64,000 nucleotides of DNA from Dietzia sp. JS16-p6b (GCF_003052165.1 NZ_CP024869.1:2204001-2268000), one strand, 5' to 3'. Shown: positions 8,510-19,457, counted from the stretch's first letter. The notes: a model not told the origin generated them from the letters alone. Numbers and translations: made by a program.

Positions 8510-9053
8510 CCTCGCCGGGCCACCCAGCGACCTCCGAGGTGTTCTGCTTCCCGTAACCAGCCTTCGGCAGTGCGAACGCGGTCCGGAAGGCCGTGATCCC
8601 CGCGACGGCCACGACTCGGGGCTTCAGTTCCCCGGCCAGCGTCGTCACGCGCTCCGCGCCCGCGCGCAGTTCCTCCCGGGTGAGTTCGTCCGCCCTCGCG
8701 GTCGCCCGGCCCACGAGATTCGTCATCCCGAGCCCCCGCGAGAGGAGCTGTTGCTCGTCCGGGGCCGACAGTCCCTCCGCGGCATCCACGACGTGATCGG
8801 TCAGCCCCGCCCGGTGCAGTGACGGCCAGAACCGGTTTCCCGGCCTCGCGAAGGGCGCGTTGACGGCCGCGGTCCACAAGCCCGGATTGACCCCGACGAT
8901 GAGAAGTCGCAGCTGCTCGGCGTCGGCGGGCAGGACGTCGTCGACCGCGTGTGGGTCCGCGGTGGCGAACCGGGCCAGCTCGTCGCGCTTCGGGCGGCGC
9001 CCGCCCATCGGTGAGGGGCGCCGTGGAATGCCGGTCACGACCAACTGAGCCAT
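8385..9053 (-). CDS. mug: G/U mismatch-specific DNA glycosylase (Mug-type)
   Basis: About 222 residues from the ATG at 9053 (MAQLVVTGIPRRP); longer in-frame starts upstream give an unlikely low-complexity N-terminus. Mug/TDG uracil-DNA glycosylase motifs are present: the catalytic-site segment GVNPGLWTAA and APFARPGNRFWPSLHRAGL, GMTNLVGRATA, and the C-terminal minor-groove wedge motif LPQPSGLNAH. Such enzymes remove uracil or ethenocytosine opposite guanine in base-excision repair. The 3' end overlaps the 3' end of the plus-strand deaminase gene by 125 bases. The gene is divergent from the YdeI-like gene. Confidence 0.87.
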   Translation of the reverse strand: MAQLVVTGIPRRPSPMGGRRPKRDELARFATADPHAVDDVLPADAEQLRLLIVGVNPGLWTAAVNAPFARPGNRFWPSLHRAGLTDHVVDAAEGLSAPDEQQLLSRGLGMTNLVGRATARADELTREELRAGAERVTTLAGELKPRVVAVAGITAFRTAFALPKAGYGKQNTSEVAGWPGEVTLWVLPQPSGLNAHETLDSLAEHWREVWNAVEESRHSAAG

Positions 9054-9160
9054 GCCTGCGAGGCTAGCGCGGCGCGACGCGTGCGCGCCGCACGGTCCAG
9101 TGAGCGCGCGATCCCGGAATGAGGACGCCATCTGACCTATCGGCCTGTCAGGCTCGAGCC

Positions 9161-9748
9161 ATGAGCACGACGGACAACCGCGCGACGCAAAGCCCCGACT
9201 CACCCCTGATCGTGGAGCACGTCGATCAGTGGCGGGAGTGGCTCACGACACACGACGACACCTGCGACGGGACCTGGCTGATGCTCGCGAAGAAGGGCGT
9301 CACTCGCCCCACCTCGCTCTCCTACCACGAGGCGCTCGAGGAAGCACTCTGTAGCGGATGGATCGACGGGCAACGAAGGACCTACGACGACACGACGTTC
9401 GTGCAACGGTTCACCCCCCGCCGCGCGCGCTCCATCTGGTCGCTGCGGAACGTCGAGATCGTCGCCCGCCTCGCCGCGGACCGGCGACTCCGTCCTCGGG
9501 GGATCGCCGAGATCGAGCGGGCGCAGTCCGACGGCCGGTGGGACCGCGCCTACGCCGGCGCCGCGACCGCGGAGCTGCCCGGGGCCCTCGCGGCCGCGCT
9601 CGAGGCGACTCCGGCGGCGAGAGCCGCCTTCGATCGGCTCAGCCGCGCCGAGCGCTACAGCGCGATCCACCCGCTGCTCGTGTCCCCGGACGGCGCCACG
9701 CTGGAGCGGCGGGTCGAACGGCTGATCGCGCGGCTCACGTCACCGTGA
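9161..9748 (+). CDS. YdeI/OmpD-associated family protein
   Basis: A soluble protein of about 195 residues from the ATG at 9161 (MSTTDNRATQS). It resembles the YdeI/OmpD-associated (OmdA) family: WREWLTTHDDTCDGTWLMLAKKG, SYHEALEEALCSGWIDGQRR and FVQRFTPRRARSIWSLRNV are the characteristic blocks, with the DUF1801/YdhG-like helical C-terminus. The function of the family is unknown; some members are linked to peptide resistance. An upstream in-frame ATG at 9119 adds 14 unconserved residues. No partner gene is obvious. Confidence 0.82.
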   Translation: MSTTDNRATQSPDSPLIVEHVDQWREWLTTHDDTCDGTWLMLAKKGVTRPTSLSYHEALEEALCSGWIDGQRRTYDDTTFVQRFTPRRARSIWSLRNVEIVARLAADRRLRPRGIAEIERAQSDGRWDRAYAGAATAELPGALAAALEATPAARAAFDRLSRAERYSAIHPLLVSPDGATLERRVERLIARLTSP

Positions 9749-9890
9749 TCAGGTCCCCCACGCGACATGATGTGACGACGACGAGGGCTGCCGTCGCCAC
9801 GGTGAAACGGCCTCGACGCCCTGCTGAGCGCAGGCGTGGCCGTCCTGGTCCTCAGCCACTCCGATGGTCACGCGCTGACTGGTCCGCACG

Positions 9891-10811
9891 CTAGAAGCGC
9901 ACCTGCGTGCCGGCGAGGTCGTGGAGTCCGGCCCAGAGCCGTTCTGCGATGCCCGGGTCCGGAGCGCTCGTGTGGAGTGAGGGGGACAGACGGAGTGGGG
10001 GCCCGGCAAGCTTCCTCGGGCCGTAGAACTCGCCACCGACGGCATCAGGGCTCGCCAGCGCGCGCGCACCCGACCACGCCGCCGCATCCTTTCCCTGCGC
10101 CCACGGCGTATACGGGTTCCGCCGGTAGGCAACGGTGGAGTCCCGGATCCCCGGACGCTGCGGCGTCTTGGCGTCAACACCCACGCCCGGTCGCGTGACG
10201 ATGGACGCGATCGGGAGGCCGGCGGCACGCACTCGCCGGTCCAGCTCATAGGCATACAGTTCGGTGAGCGTCTTCGCCAGGATGTAGGCGCCGATACCGG
10301 TGCGAGGCCTGGCGCGGACGTCCGTCACCTCCATGCGGAACCGCTGAACGAACCCGGTGGAGGCATGGACGATCCTGAGGGGATGATCGCGATTCTGAGA
10401 CGAGTACGCGTCGAGAAGCCTCGCGACCAGAGCGACATTGGACACCGTGTGGGCCCCGACCATGAGGGGCAGTCCATCCTGCGTCCTCGCCCGGGCGGAG
10501 AACTCCATGGGACCCCCGTTCAGGAAAATGCCGTCCAACCGTGGCAGAACCGCTAGCCGTTCAGCGCCCTCGCGAACAGAGTCCAGTGACGTGAGATCGA
10601 AGGGGACGGACCCGGTGATGGCGTCAGGCACCTGACCCCGGATCGCCGCCGCGGCCACCTCGATCTTCCGAGCTGACCGCGACGCGAGAATCACCTGCGC
10701 GCCAGCGGCGGCGAGCTGCTCAGCAGCGAAGTAACCGATACCCCCGGTCGCACCGGTCACGGCATAGACGCGCCCGGCGAGGTCTGGCAGGCGGGTGGGA
10801 TCCCAGGTCAT
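9891..10811 (-). CDS. Short-chain dehydrogenase/reductase (WW-oxidoreductase/retinol-type)
   Basis: A 306-residue NAD(P)-binding Rossmann protein. The cofactor loop is TGATGGIG (near residue 19), followed by ILASRS, typical of NADP-preferring members, and FLNGGP in place of the usual NNAG. The catalytic tyrosine-lysine pair is degenerate or shifted: GAYILAKTL gives Tyr-x-x-x-Lys. It resembles retinol-dehydrogenase-like SDRs of unknown substrate. It is transcribed divergently from a TetR gene, and a long inverted repeat (10820-10850) covers its ribosome-binding site, so repression by that TetR is likely. Confidence 0.86.
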   Translation of the reverse strand: MTWDPTRLPDLAGRVYAVTGATGGIGYFAAEQLAAAGAQVILASRSARKIEVAAAAIRGQVPDAITGSVPFDLTSLDSVREGAERLAVLPRLDGIFLNGGPMEFSARARTQDGLPLMVGAHTVSNVALVARLLDAYSSQNRDHPLRIVHASTGFVQRFRMEVTDVRARPRTGIGAYILAKTLTELYAYELDRRVRAAGLPIASIVTRPGVGVDAKTPQRPGIRDSTVAYRRNPYTPWAQGKDAAAWSGARALASPDAVGGEFYGPRKLAGPPLRLSPSLHTSAPDPGIAERLWAGLHDLAGTQVRF

Positions 10812-10819
10812 GATGAACT

Positions 10820-10850
10820 CCTCTAAGTGGATTGTCTATCCACTTAGAGG
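10820..10850. promoter_or_regulatory. 13-bp inverted repeat, probable TetR operator
   Basis: CCTCTAAGTGGAT (10820-10832) and ATCCACTTAGAGG (10838-10850) are perfect inverted copies around a 5-base spacer. The repeat lies between the divergent SDR and TetR genes. A further half site, TCCACTT, occurs at 10874-10880 just before the TetR start. The left arm includes the AGGAG ribosome site of the SDR gene. Control by the adjacent TetR protein is inferred from position. Confidence 0.65.
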
Positions 10851-10889
10851 ATAGCGTCGAAACGGATAGGAAGTCCACTTTGGTAGGGT

Positions 10890-11432
10890 GTGCCTGTGCC
10901 CACTCTCAGATCAGACGCCGCGCGGTCCCGCGCCAAGATCCTCGAGGCCGCGCGCAGGCAGCCGATCTCCGAGCTCCGCCTCAACGACCTCGCCCGTCAG
11001 GCGGACGTGGGCGTGGCCACCGTCTACCGCCACTTCCCGACGGTGACCGCACTGGTCGAGGCACTCACCCTGGAGGCCTTGCAACAACTCGTCGACAAGG
11101 CCCGGGCCGCCGCCGAGGAGCCCGACCCAACCCGTGCCTTCACGCAGCTCGTGCGGGAGACGGCCACCGGACAACTCCAGCACGAGGGACTACAACTCAT
11201 GCTGCTCTCGGACGACACTTCCACCGCGGTGCGCGATCTCCGCGACGAACTCTTCGAACTCGCGCAGACGACACTCACCAACGCGATTGCCGCGGGAGCT
11301 GTGCGGCCGGACATCTCGCTCGACCAGGTTCAGCGCCTCGTCTGCGGAGTCGAACACGCTGTGCGGCTCGGGGACGGCAGCGACCGGGATCAGTTACTCG
11401 AGGTGGTTCTGGCGGGGTTGAGCCCGACCTGA
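10890..11432 (+). CDS. TetR-family repressor beside SDR gene
   Basis: About 180 residues. The N-terminal helix-turn-helix is clear: RAKILEAARRQPISELRLNDLARQADVGVATVYRHFPTVTALVEAL, with recognition helix VGVATVYRHF. The C-terminal ligand domain (about residues 75-180) has no recognisable signature. The start is one of two close GTG codons (10890 or 10896); neither has a strong ribosome site. It is divergent from an SDR oxidoreductase, the usual arrangement for a TetR protein that represses its neighbour until a small molecule binds. Inverted repeats lie in the shared intergenic region. Confidence 0.87.
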   Translation: MPVPTLRSDAARSRAKILEAARRQPISELRLNDLARQADVGVATVYRHFPTVTALVEALTLEALQQLVDKARAAAEEPDPTRAFTQLVRETATGQLQHEGLQLMLLSDDTSTAVRDLRDELFELAQTTLTNAIAAGAVRPDISLDQVQRLVCGVEHAVRLGDGSDRDQLLEVVLAGLSPT

Positions 11433-11490
11433 GTCGCCAGACGGGCACGGAACAGCGACAAGGTCGTCCGACTCCGTCATGGATGGCCGT

Positions 11491-12570
<1,080 letters not shown>

Positions 12571-12669
12571 GAGGCCTGAGTCTACGGCCCGGGCCCCGCG
12601 TCCCCGCTGCCCGCCACCCCTGGCGGTCACAGGGAGCGCGTCGGCGAGACCTCTGACAGGATGTGTGCC

Positions 12670-14181
12670 ATGAGCGACGAGCCGAAACCGCCTCCCCCGG
12701 TCGGGACAGACGAGGAGTACGTCGACCGGTCCGTCCTCATCGGCCTGGGCGGGCGCTGGGTCACCGACTGGGCGCTGCGCCTGGCCATCCTCCTCATCGC
12801 GGGATGGCTGCTCAGCCAGATCGGTGGCGCGCTGTGGGTGGGCATCCTACCGATCCTGCTCGCGCTCATCGTGGCGACGGTCCTCTGGCCCCCGACGGGG
12901 TGGATGACCCGCCACGGCGTCCCCAAAGCGCTTGCCGCGCTCATCTCCCTCCTCGGCTCACTCGGGGCCGTCGCGGGCATCCTCGCCCTGATCGCCCCGT
13001 CGATCATCGATCAGAGCGTCCAGTTGGCGGACCAGGCCTCCGAGGCGATCGGCGAGGTCCAGGACTGGCTCCGGGGCCCGCCCCTGAACATCCGGGACGA
13101 GCAGCTCGACAGCGTGCTGGGCCAGCTCAGCTCGACGCTGCAGGACCGGGGCGACCAGATCGCCAACGGTGTGTTCACCGGCGTCACCGCGGTGGGCTCG
13201 CTCCTCATCACCTTCGTGCTGGTCCTGGTGCTCACGTTCTTCTTCATCAAGGACGGCCCCCGGTTCCTGCCGTTCGTGCGCCGGATCGCCGGCCGCAACG
13301 CCGGTCGCCACCTCACCGAGGTCCTCACCCGCAGCTGGAACACCCTCGGCGGGTACATCCGCGCGCAGGCGATCGTCTCGTTCGTCGACGCCTTCTTCAT
13401 CGGCCTGGCACTGGTCATCCTGGGCGTACCGCTGGCGTGGGCGCTGGCGGTCATCACCTTCCTGGCCGGATTCATCCCGATCGTCGGTGCCTTCACGGCC
13501 GGCGCGCTGGCTGTGCTCATCGCGCTGGTGGCCAACGGCCTGACCACCGCGATCATCGTGCTGGTCGTGATCATCGCGGTGCAGCAGCTCGAGAGCAACA
13601 TCCTCCAGCCGATCCTCCAGTCGCGGGCGATGAACCTGCACCCCGTCGTGATCCTGCTCGGCGTGGCCGCCGGTGGCACCCTCTTCGGCATCATCGGGGC
13701 GTTCCTCGCGGTGCCGATACTGGCGGTGGCCGCCGTGATGCTCCGGTACCTCGGTGAGCAGATCGACTTGCGGACCGGGGACGTGACGGCATCCGACCTC
13801 GCGTCCGCCACCGACGAGGGGCGTCTGACGGCCTGGCTCGGCGAGATGTCCAGTTCGAGGTTCGCGCCACTGCGCAAGAGCAGCAGCGCCATCATGGCGG
13901 GGATCAAGGACACCCGGCCGGGACATCCCCACGGGGCACCCGACAGCGGGTCGGTCGAGGCGACCGGTGAGAGTGGGTCGGTGGTGGGGACCCTGCCGAT
14001 CGACGACGAGGTGGTCCCGCCCGACCCGAACGCCGAGGACCCGTCGACCGACCACGCGAATCCTCCCACGGGTCCGGTCGATCCCCACGCCGTGTACGGC
14101 AACCGACCCTCGCCTTCGGAGAGCAAGCCCAACGTGCTGCGGCGCTTCGGCAGATTCCTCGCTCGCCGACTCGACGGTTAG
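12670..14181 (+). CDS. AI-2E family (PerM-type) membrane transporter
   Basis: About 503 residues from the ATG at 12670. It has roughly eight membrane segments in the PerM/AI-2E exporter pattern: two at residues about 35-75, one near 90-110, then a soluble amphipathic stretch (SIIDQSVQLADQASEAIGEV), followed by the clustered C-terminal helices LLITFVLVLVLTFFFIKDGP, GLALVILGVPLAWALAVIT and HPVVILLGVAAGG. The family signature VQQLESNILQPIL is present. The last 120 residues are hydrophilic, acidic and proline-rich, probably cytoplasmic. The transported substrate is unknown; the AI-2E name is historical. DUF6542 follows after 11 bases. Confidence 0.9.
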   Translation: MSDEPKPPPPVGTDEEYVDRSVLIGLGGRWVTDWALRLAILLIAGWLLSQIGGALWVGILPILLALIVATVLWPPTGWMTRHGVPKALAALISLLGSLGAVAGILALIAPSIIDQSVQLADQASEAIGEVQDWLRGPPLNIRDEQLDSVLGQLSSTLQDRGDQIANGVFTGVTAVGSLLITFVLVLVLTFFFIKDGPRFLPFVRRIAGRNAGRHLTEVLTRSWNTLGGYIRAQAIVSFVDAFFIGLALVILGVPLAWALAVITFLAGFIPIVGAFTAGALAVLIALVANGLTTAIIVLVVIIAVQQLESNILQPILQSRAMNLHPVVILLGVAAGGTLFGIIGAFLAVPILAVAAVMLRYLGEQIDLRTGDVTASDLASATDEGRLTAWLGEMSSSRFAPLRKSSSAIMAGIKDTRPGHPHGAPDSGSVEATGESGSVVGTLPIDDEVVPPDPNAEDPSTDHANPPTGPVDPHAVYGNRPSPSESKPNVLRRFGRFLARRLDG

Positions 14182-14192
14182 AGTCTCATCCC

Positions 14193-14684
14193 GTGAACAC
14201 ACGCAGGAGCGGACGGGTCCCCGCGGACGAGAGGTCCGTCGTCTCGACCGTACGTGGGCTCCCCGCCTGGTCGGCGGTCCTGCTCGCGGTCGCCGTCACG
14301 CTCACCGGGGTGGCGATCGATTCGCTCTCCGGGGCCCTGGGGACCGGCTTCACCGTGGGGTACTTCCTCGGCTGCCTGGTCGCGGTGCTGGTGGTCTCGC
14401 GTCGCGCACTGTTCGTCGCCGCAATTCAGCCGCCGATCATCATGTCCGTACTGGTCCCGCTGGCCTCGGTGATCGCGGGGGCGGGCCTGAGCGCGGCGGC
14501 CTTCTCGCGGTCGCAGATGATCTCGATGGTCCTGCCGCTGGCGACCAGGTTCCCGCTGATGCTCACCACCACACTCGTGGTGGTCGCGATCGCGCTGATC
14601 CGGGCGTTCGTCCTGGAACCCCGGCGCACCCGCCCGGCACCGGCCCATCGGCGGCGGGCGGCTCCGGCGCACGCGCGCCGGTGA
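14193..14684 (+). CDS. DUF6542 membrane protein
   Basis: 163 residues with four predicted membrane helices: SAVLLAVAVTLTGVAIDSL, VGYFLGCLVAVLVVSR, PIIMSVLVPLASVIAGAG and LTTTLVVVAIALIRAFV. They are followed by a basic tail rich in Arg, Pro and Ala. It matches the small membrane protein found between the AI-2E transporter/ychF and ispH genes in mycobacteria (Rv1111c position), which is how I assign it. Function is unknown. GTG start 11 bases after the transporter gene, so probably co-transcribed with it. It converges on ispH with 13 bases between stops. Confidence 0.78.
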   Translation: MNTRRSGRVPADERSVVSTVRGLPAWSAVLLAVAVTLTGVAIDSLSGALGTGFTVGYFLGCLVAVLVVSRRALFVAAIQPPIIMSVLVPLASVIAGAGLSAAAFSRSQMISMVLPLATRFPLMLTTTLVVVAIALIRAFVLEPRRTRPAPAHRRRAAPAHARR

Positions 14685-14697
14685 CTCCCCTGCCGCT

Positions 14698-15678
14698 CTA
14701 GACCTTCTTGGGGACCCGGAGCTCGCGGGGCAGGGAGAACGTGATGGTCTCCTGCGCGGTCCGCACCGAGGACACATCGTTGTAGCCGTGGTCGGCCAGC
14801 AGGTCCACCACCCCGCGCACCAGCAGTTCGGGCACGGAGGCGCCAGAGGTCACCCCGACCGTGGTGACGCCCTCGAGCCAGGAGGTGTCGATCTCCTTGG
14901 CGTAGTCCACCAGGTGGGCGTCGCGCGCACCGGCCTGCAGGGCAACCTCGACGAGCCGGACCGAGTTGGACGAGTTCCTCGACCCCACCACGATCACCAG
15001 GTCGCACTGCGGTGCCATGGTCTTGACCGCGACCTGCCGGTTCTGCGTCGCGTAGCAGATGTCGTCCGACGGCGGATCGATCAGCGTCGGGTACTTCTCC
15101 TTGAGACGGCGGACCGTCTCCATGGTCTCGTCGACGCTGAGGGTGGTCTGCGAGAGCCAGATCAACTTCTCGGTGTCGACGGGGATGTCCAGGGCGTCGA
15201 CGGACTCGGGGCCGTCGACGAGGGTCACCACGTCGGGCGCTTCGCCCGCGGTTCCCTCGACCTCCTCGTGGCCCTCGTGGCCGACCAGCAGGATCAGGTA
15301 CCCCTCCCGGGCGAAGCGCTTGACCTCGGTGTGGACCTTGGTGACGAGCGGGCAGGTCGCGTCGAACGTGTTCAACTCCAGTTGCAGGGCGCTCTCGCGG
15401 ACGGCCGGGGAGACCCCGTGGGCCGAGAACACCAGGTTCGAGCCGTGCGGGACCTCGTCCGTCTCGTCGACGAAGATCACGCCCTGGTCGGTGAACGACT
15501 CCACCACGTGCTTGTTGTGCACGATCTCCTTGCGCACGTACAGCGGTGCACCGTGCTTGGCCAGGGCCTTCTCGACCGTTTCGACGGCCCGGTCGACGCC
15601 GGCGCAATAGCCACGCGGTTCCGCGAGAAGCACTCGCTTGGTTGCCGGTTCGGCGATCATGTCGGTCTGCTCGGTCAT
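14698..15678 (-). CDS. ispH: 4-hydroxy-3-methylbut-2-enyl diphosphate reductase IspH
   Basis: 326 residues from the ATG at 15678. Last enzyme of the MEP isoprenoid pathway, reducing HMBPP to IPP and DMAPP with an iron-sulfur cluster. The three cluster cysteines are visible in [22 protein letters not shown] and [10 protein letters not shown], with the substrate histidines and glutamate in [18 protein letters not shown] and [12 protein letters not shown]. The longer reading frame upstream lacks similarity and crosses the oppositely oriented lipid-droplet-type gene, so the [11 protein letters not shown] start is preferred. It is divergent from the next gene. Confidence 0.97.
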   Translation of the reverse strand: MTEQTDMIAEPATKRVLLAEPRGYCAGVDRAVETVEKALAKHGAPLYVRKEIVHNKHVVESFTDQGVIFVDETDEVPHGSNLVFSAHGVSPAVRESALQLELNTFDATCPLVTKVHTEVKRFAREGYLILLVGHEGHEEVEGTAGEAPDVVTLVDGPESVDALDIPVDTEKLIWLSQTTLSVDETMETVRRLKEKYPTLIDPPSDDICYATQNRQVAVKTMAPQCDLVIVVGSRNSSNSVRLVEVALQAGARDAHLVDYAKEIDTSWLEGVTTVGVTSGASVPELLVRGVVDLLADHGYNDVSSVRTAQETITFSLPRELRVPKKV

Positions 15679-15750
15679 GGCACCAGGGTACGGTTCATAC
15701 TGGATTCCGACCATCACGCCTCCCGGACGCCCCCCGGCAGAGAGGTTCCC

Positions 15751-16134
15751 ATGCTCCGACCCTTCTTCCTCACCCGCGTCTCCATCGGTGTCGCCGCCTC
15801 CGCGGTCGAGTACGCCGCGGAGCTCCCGGGGCGTGCGGTCCAGGCGGCGGTCTCCCTCCCGACGGTCCCGGTGAAGGTCGCCGGCAGCCTGGTGCAGACG
15901 TATCTCCACGCCGGCCAGACCGTCGCGGGGCTCGCGGTCAAGGGAGACCGGGTGCTCGCGACGGTGTTCCCCGCCCGGTCGGACCACCCGGAATGGGCGA
16001 CGTTCGACGAGGATCTCGACACGCCCGGGGACGGCGCCCGGTACGGCACCGCGGCGGGCCCGGACGGGGACGCGGGGGCCGACGGCGACGACCCCGATGT
16101 CCCGACCGGCCGCGTCACCCCACGCGCCACGTGA
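15751..16134 (+). CDS. Small lipid-droplet-associated-type protein (Rv1109c-like)
   Basis: 127 residues. The N-terminal half is an amphipathic/hydrophobic stretch ([29 protein letters not shown], then [32 protein letters not shown]). The C-terminal third is acidic and disordered (many Asp and Gly). Position between ispH and xseA, size and the opening MLRPFFLTR fit the conserved mycolata protein sometimes described as lipid-droplet associated in Rhodococcus. The assignment rests mainly on gene order. AGAGG lies 6 bases before the ATG. The stop overlaps the xseA start (GTGA), so translation is probably coupled. Confidence 0.72.
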   Translation: MLRPFFLTRVSIGVAASAVEYAAELPGRAVQAAVSLPTVPVKVAGSLVQTYLHAGQTVAGLAVKGDRVLATVFPARSDHPEWATFDEDLDTPGDGARYGTAAGPDGDAGADGDDPDVPTGRVTPRAT

Positions 16135-17447
16135 CCGCCGGATCGTCGAGGTCCCCCAGCACCCCCGAACAGCCGTGGCCGGTCCGGGTGGTCTCGGACC
16201 AGATCGCCGCCTGGATCCACCGGCTCGGTGCCGTCTGGGTCGAGGGCCAGATCACCCAGTTGAGCCTGCGCCCCGGCACCCGGACGGCGTTCCTCACCCT
16301 GCGCGACCCCTCGGTGGACAATTCCCTCACCCTGACCTGCCCGCCCCGGCTCATCTCCGAGGCCCCGGTGCCGGTGACCGAGGGCAGCCGGGTCGTGATC
16401 CGCGGAACCCCCCGCTTCTACACCGGTCGTGGCTCGTTCTCGCTCCAGGTCTCCGAGATCCGTCCGGTGGGCATAGGCGAGCTCCTCGCCCGCATCGAGA
16501 GGCTCAAGCAGGCCCTCGCGGCCGAGGGTCTGTTCGATCCGCGGCTCAAGCGCCCGCTGCCGTTCCTCCCCACCTGTGTGGGACTGGTCACCGGCCGCGC
16601 GAGCGCGGCCGAGCGGGACGTGGTCGAAGTGTCCCTCGGACGGTGGGCCGACGTGAGGTTCGCCGTCCGCAACACCGCGGTCCAGGGGCCGTCGGCCGTC
16701 CCCCAGATCCTGGAGGCGCTGGCCGAGCTCGACGCCGACCCCGTCGTCGACGTGATCATCCTCGCCCGCGGCGGCGGTTCGGTCGAGGACCTGCTCCCGT
16801 TCTCGGACGAGGCCCTGGTCCGGGCGATCTCGCGATGTCGCACGCCCGTGGTCAGCGCGATCGGTCACGAACCGGACTCACCCCTGTCCGATCTGGTCGC
16901 CGACCTGCGCGCGGCCACCCCCACCGACGCCGCCAAACGGGTGGTCCCGGACGTCACCGAGGAACGTCGCAGGATCGCCGACGCCCGTGCCAGGACCGCG
17001 CGCGCACTGCGGGGATGGGTGGAGCGCGAGCGCGGTCAGCTCGCCGCGGTCCGCTCCCGCCCCGTCATGGCGAACCCGTACGGGATCGTGGAGTCCCGGG
17101 CCGAGGTGGTGGCGGAGGCACTCCGGGCGGCCCGCCGGGACATCACCCGGATCGTCCAGACCGAGTCCACGTCGCTCGGCCACCTCGCGGCGCGGCTCAC
17201 CACGCTCGGACCCGCAGCCACCCTGGCCCGCGGGTACGCGGTGGTCCAGTCCGTCGCCGGGGACCACGACGGCCGCGTGGTCTCCTCGATCGCCCACGCG
17301 CCGCCCGGGTCACAGCTGCGTATCCGGGTCTCGGACGGGGCCCTGTCCGCCGCCGTTCTGGGCTCCACCCCCGCCGCGGGACACTCCGCCGCCGCGACAC
17401 CCGAACCCGCCACACCCGAACCCGCCACACCCGAGGAGCAGTCCTGA
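16131..17447 (+). CDS. xseA: Exodeoxyribonuclease VII large subunit
   Basis: 438 residues from the GTG at 16131, which overlaps the upstream stop. The N-terminal OB-fold ([33 protein letters not shown]) is followed by the catalytic domain with [73 protein letters not shown] and the C-terminal LARGYAVVQ. With XseB it forms a nuclease that degrades single-stranded DNA from both ends. The extreme C-terminus is a Pro/Glu/Thr tail made by a 15-base tandem repeat. The aspartate in [10 protein letters not shown] is the conserved catalytic region. xseB follows with a TGATG overlap. Confidence 0.96.
   Translation: MTAGSSRSPSTPEQPWPVRVVSDQIAAWIHRLGAVWVEGQITQLSLRPGTRTAFLTLRDPSVDNSLTLTCPPRLISEAPVPVTEGSRVVIRGTPRFYTGRGSFSLQVSEIRPVGIGELLARIERLKQALAAEGLFDPRLKRPLPFLPTCVGLVTGRASAAERDVVEVSLGRWADVRFAVRNTAVQGPSAVPQILEALAELDADPVVDVIILARGGGSVEDLLPFSDEALVRAISRCRTPVVSAIGHEPDSPLSDLVADLRAATPTDAAKRVVPDVTEERRRIADARARTARALRGWVERERGQLAAVRSRPVMANPYGIVESRAEVVAEALRAARRDITRIVQTESTSLGHLAARLTTLGPAATLARGYAVVQSVAGDHDGRVVSSIAHAPPGSQLRIRVSDGALSAAVLGSTPAAGHSAAATPEPATPEPATPEEQS
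17397..17435 (+). repeat. 15-bp tandem repeat at the 3' end of xseA
   Basis: ACACCCGAACCCGCC occurs twice in tandem (17397-17411 and 17412-17426), then a partial third copy. It encodes a repeating TPEPA motif in the XseA tail. A likely slippage-prone minisatellite outside the catalytic domain. Confidence 0.8.
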
Positions 17448-17674
17448 TGCCCGACGAGCAGACCCCCGTCTCCCAGCTCGGCTACGAGGAGGCCCGCGAC
17501 GAGCTGATCGAGGTGGTCCGCATCCTCGAGGCCGGAGGGCAGGACCTGGACGCCTCCCTGGCGCTCTGGGAGCGCGGCGAGGAGCTCGCCGCGCGGTGCA
17601 CCGAACACCTCGACGGGGCACGCGACCGGATCGACGCCGTTCTGGGCGACGACGACTCTGGCGACCGCACCTAG
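17447..17674 (+). CDS. xseB: Exodeoxyribonuclease VII small subunit
   Basis: 75 residues forming the helical hairpin of Xse[41 protein letters not shown] is the family signature, ending with a short acidic tail. Several copies bind one XseA chain. The ATG overlaps the xseA stop in TGATG, so expression is translationally coupled. The gene converges on the DUF4245 gene with 60 bases between them. Confidence 0.96.
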   Translation: MPDEQTPVSQLGYEEARDELIEVVRILEAGGQDLDASLALWERGEELAARCTEHLDGARDRIDAVLGDDDSGDRT

Positions 17675-17734
17675 GAGGCCGCGGCGCGCGCGGTGGGTCG
17701 GCGTGCACCTGCCCGGGGTCGTCCGGCCGGCGGA

Positions 17735-18298
17735 CTATCGACCGCTGGGCAGCGGTTCGGCGTCCTGGACCGCCGCGGCCAGCGCCTCGAAGTCCGAGGA
17801 GGTGGCCGATCCGGTCACCGCCACCCGGACGTCGCCCAGGTCCAGGACCCACACCGGGCGGACGTCGTCACCGGTGAACACGGTCCATTCCCGCCCGGTC
17901 ACCGGCACGATCGTCCGGTTCGGCCTCGGCCCGCCGTTCAGTGATCGGAAGGCCTCCTCCGGGGCATCGGACTGGACCAGTTCGACGAAACTGCGCTCCC
18001 CCGTCACCCACCCCACGTGGCTCGAGGTGGTGTCGGCGAAGCTCTCGACGCGCCCGGAGTTGGAGGTCCACCCCTCCGGGACATCCGGGGAACGGACCGG
18101 GAAGTCCAGACTCCGCGCGTCCTGACGCAGGGAGGCGTCGGCGTCGAACTCCGGGATCGCTCCCTGCTGAGGTCCCGACGGGCTGAACGTGCACTGCCCG
18201 GACACACCGGCGAAAAGTCCGACGATCACCATGAGAACCACCACCGACCAGAACATGTCGCGGTTACCCTGCAGGATTCTCGGTTTCGGCTCGGCCAC
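17735..18298 (-). CDS. DUF4245 membrane-anchored protein
   Basis: About 187 residues. Near the start, [30 protein letters not shown] gives one N-terminal membrane helix. The rest ([72 protein letters not shown]) is the extracytoplasmic DUF4245 domain. Function is unknown. It occupies the same place as in mycobacteria, opposite glpX and convergent with xseB. I use the GTG at 18298 because family members begin close to the KPRIL segment; an ATG at 18328 would add 10 residues, and neither has a good ribosome site. Confidence 0.82.
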   Translation of the reverse strand: MAEPKPRILQGNRDMFWSVVVLMVIVGLFAGVSGQCTFSPSGPQQGAIPEFDADASLRQDARSLDFPVRSPDVPEGWTSNSGRVESFADTTSSHVGWVTGERSFVELVQSDAPEEAFRSLNGGPRPNRTIVPVTGREWTVFTGDDVRPVWVLDLGDVRVAVTGSATSSDFEALAAAVQDAEPLPSGR

Positions 18299-18446
18299 GG
18301 CGTCGAGTATCCCACCCGGCCGGGGCATGTCGGGCGCCTGGCCCCCGGCGAGGGCCGACAGGTGCAACAATGAGCGCCGACACCCCATCACGCGGCGAGC
18401 CGCCACTGCCCGTCCGCCTGCAGCTATCCGAGGAGCCCGACGCCAC

Positions 18447-19457
18447 ATGTCAGACGCCCTACGTCCCGACCGCAACCTCGCCATGGAGCTCGTCCGAGTC
18501 ACCGAGGCCGCCGCGCTCGCGGCCGGCCGGTGGGTGGGCCGGGGAGACAAGCTCGGGGGTGACGGCGCGGCCGTGGACGCCATGCGCGAGCTCATCGGCA
18601 CCGTGGACATGGACGGCGTCGTGGTGATCGGCGAGGGCGAGAAGGACGAGGCGCCGATGCTGTTCAACGGCGAGAGGGTCGGCACCGGGCACGGACCCGC
18701 CGTCGACGTGGCGGTGGATCCGATCGACGGGACGCGCCTCATGGCCGAAGGCCGCCCCAACTCCATCGCCGTCATCGCCGTCGCGGAGCGGGGCGCGATG
18801 TTCGATCCCTCCGCGGTGTTCTACATGCGCAAGATCGCCGTGGGACCGGATGCGGTCGGCCACATCGACCTGTCCAAGTCCACCGAGTGGAACATCATCT
18901 CCGTGGCCAGGGCCAAGAACATCGATGTCGGGGACCTGACGGTGTGCGTCCTCGACCGCCCCCGGCACGCGGAACTCATCGCGGAGATCCGGTCGGCCGG
19001 CGCCAAGGTCCGGTTGATCATGGACGGGGACGTGGCCGGTGGCGTGGCGGCCGCCTCCGACGACAGCTCGGTGGACATGCTCATGGGGATCGGCGGCACC
19101 CCGGAGGGGATCATCACCGCCTGCGCCATGAAGTGCATGGGCGGGGAGATCCAGGGGCAGCTCTGGCCCCAGGACGAGGCCGAGCGCCAGAAAGCGGTCG
19201 ACGCCGGACTCGACGTCGACGCGTTCCTCGGCACCGACGACCTGGTCAAGGGCGACAACTGCTTCTTCGCGGCGACCGGCATCACCAACGGCGACATGGT
19301 CCGCGGCGTGAGCTACCGCTCCAACGGCGCCGTCACCAGGTCCCTCGTCATGCGGTCCAAGTCGGGGACCGTCCGGCACGTCGAGGCCCGCCACCGCATG
19401 GAGAAGCTCCGCGAGTTCTCGGCGGTCGACTACGGCCAGGGGACCCGCGACGACTGA
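18447..19457 (+). CDS. glpX: Class II fructose-1,6-bisphosphatase
   Basis: 336 residues from the ATG at 18447 ([20 protein letters not shown]), with an AGGAG upstream. Essential gluconeogenic phosphatase in actinobacteria, converting fructose-1,6-bisphosphate to fructose-6-phosphate. The lithium-sensitive phosphatase metal motif is [13 protein letters not shown]; also [26 protein letters not shown] and [24 protein letters not shown]. Size is normal. fum follows on the same strand after 93 bases. Gluconeogenesis fits the fatty- and organic-acid catabolism encoded further along the window. Confidence 0.96.
   Translation: MSDALRPDRNLAMELVRVTEAAALAAGRWVGRGDKLGGDGAAVDAMRELIGTVDMDGVVVIGEGEKDEAPMLFNGERVGTGHGPAVDVAVDPIDGTRLMAEGRPNSIAVIAVAERGAMFDPSAVFYMRKIAVGPDAVGHIDLSKSTEWNIISVARAKNIDVGDLTVCVLDRPRHAELIAEIRSAGAKVRLIMDGDVAGGVAAASDDSSVDMLMGIGGTPEGIITACAMKCMGGEIQGQLWPQDEAERQKAVDAGLDVDAFLGTDDLVKGDNCFFAATGITNGDMVRGVSYRSNGAVTRSLVMRSKSGTVRHVEARHRMEKLREFSAVDYGQGTRDD

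Noticed and set aside
9749-9890. Gene remnant between the YdeI-like gene and SDR
   Set aside because: Only about 140 bases; no frame shows recognisable protein sequence.
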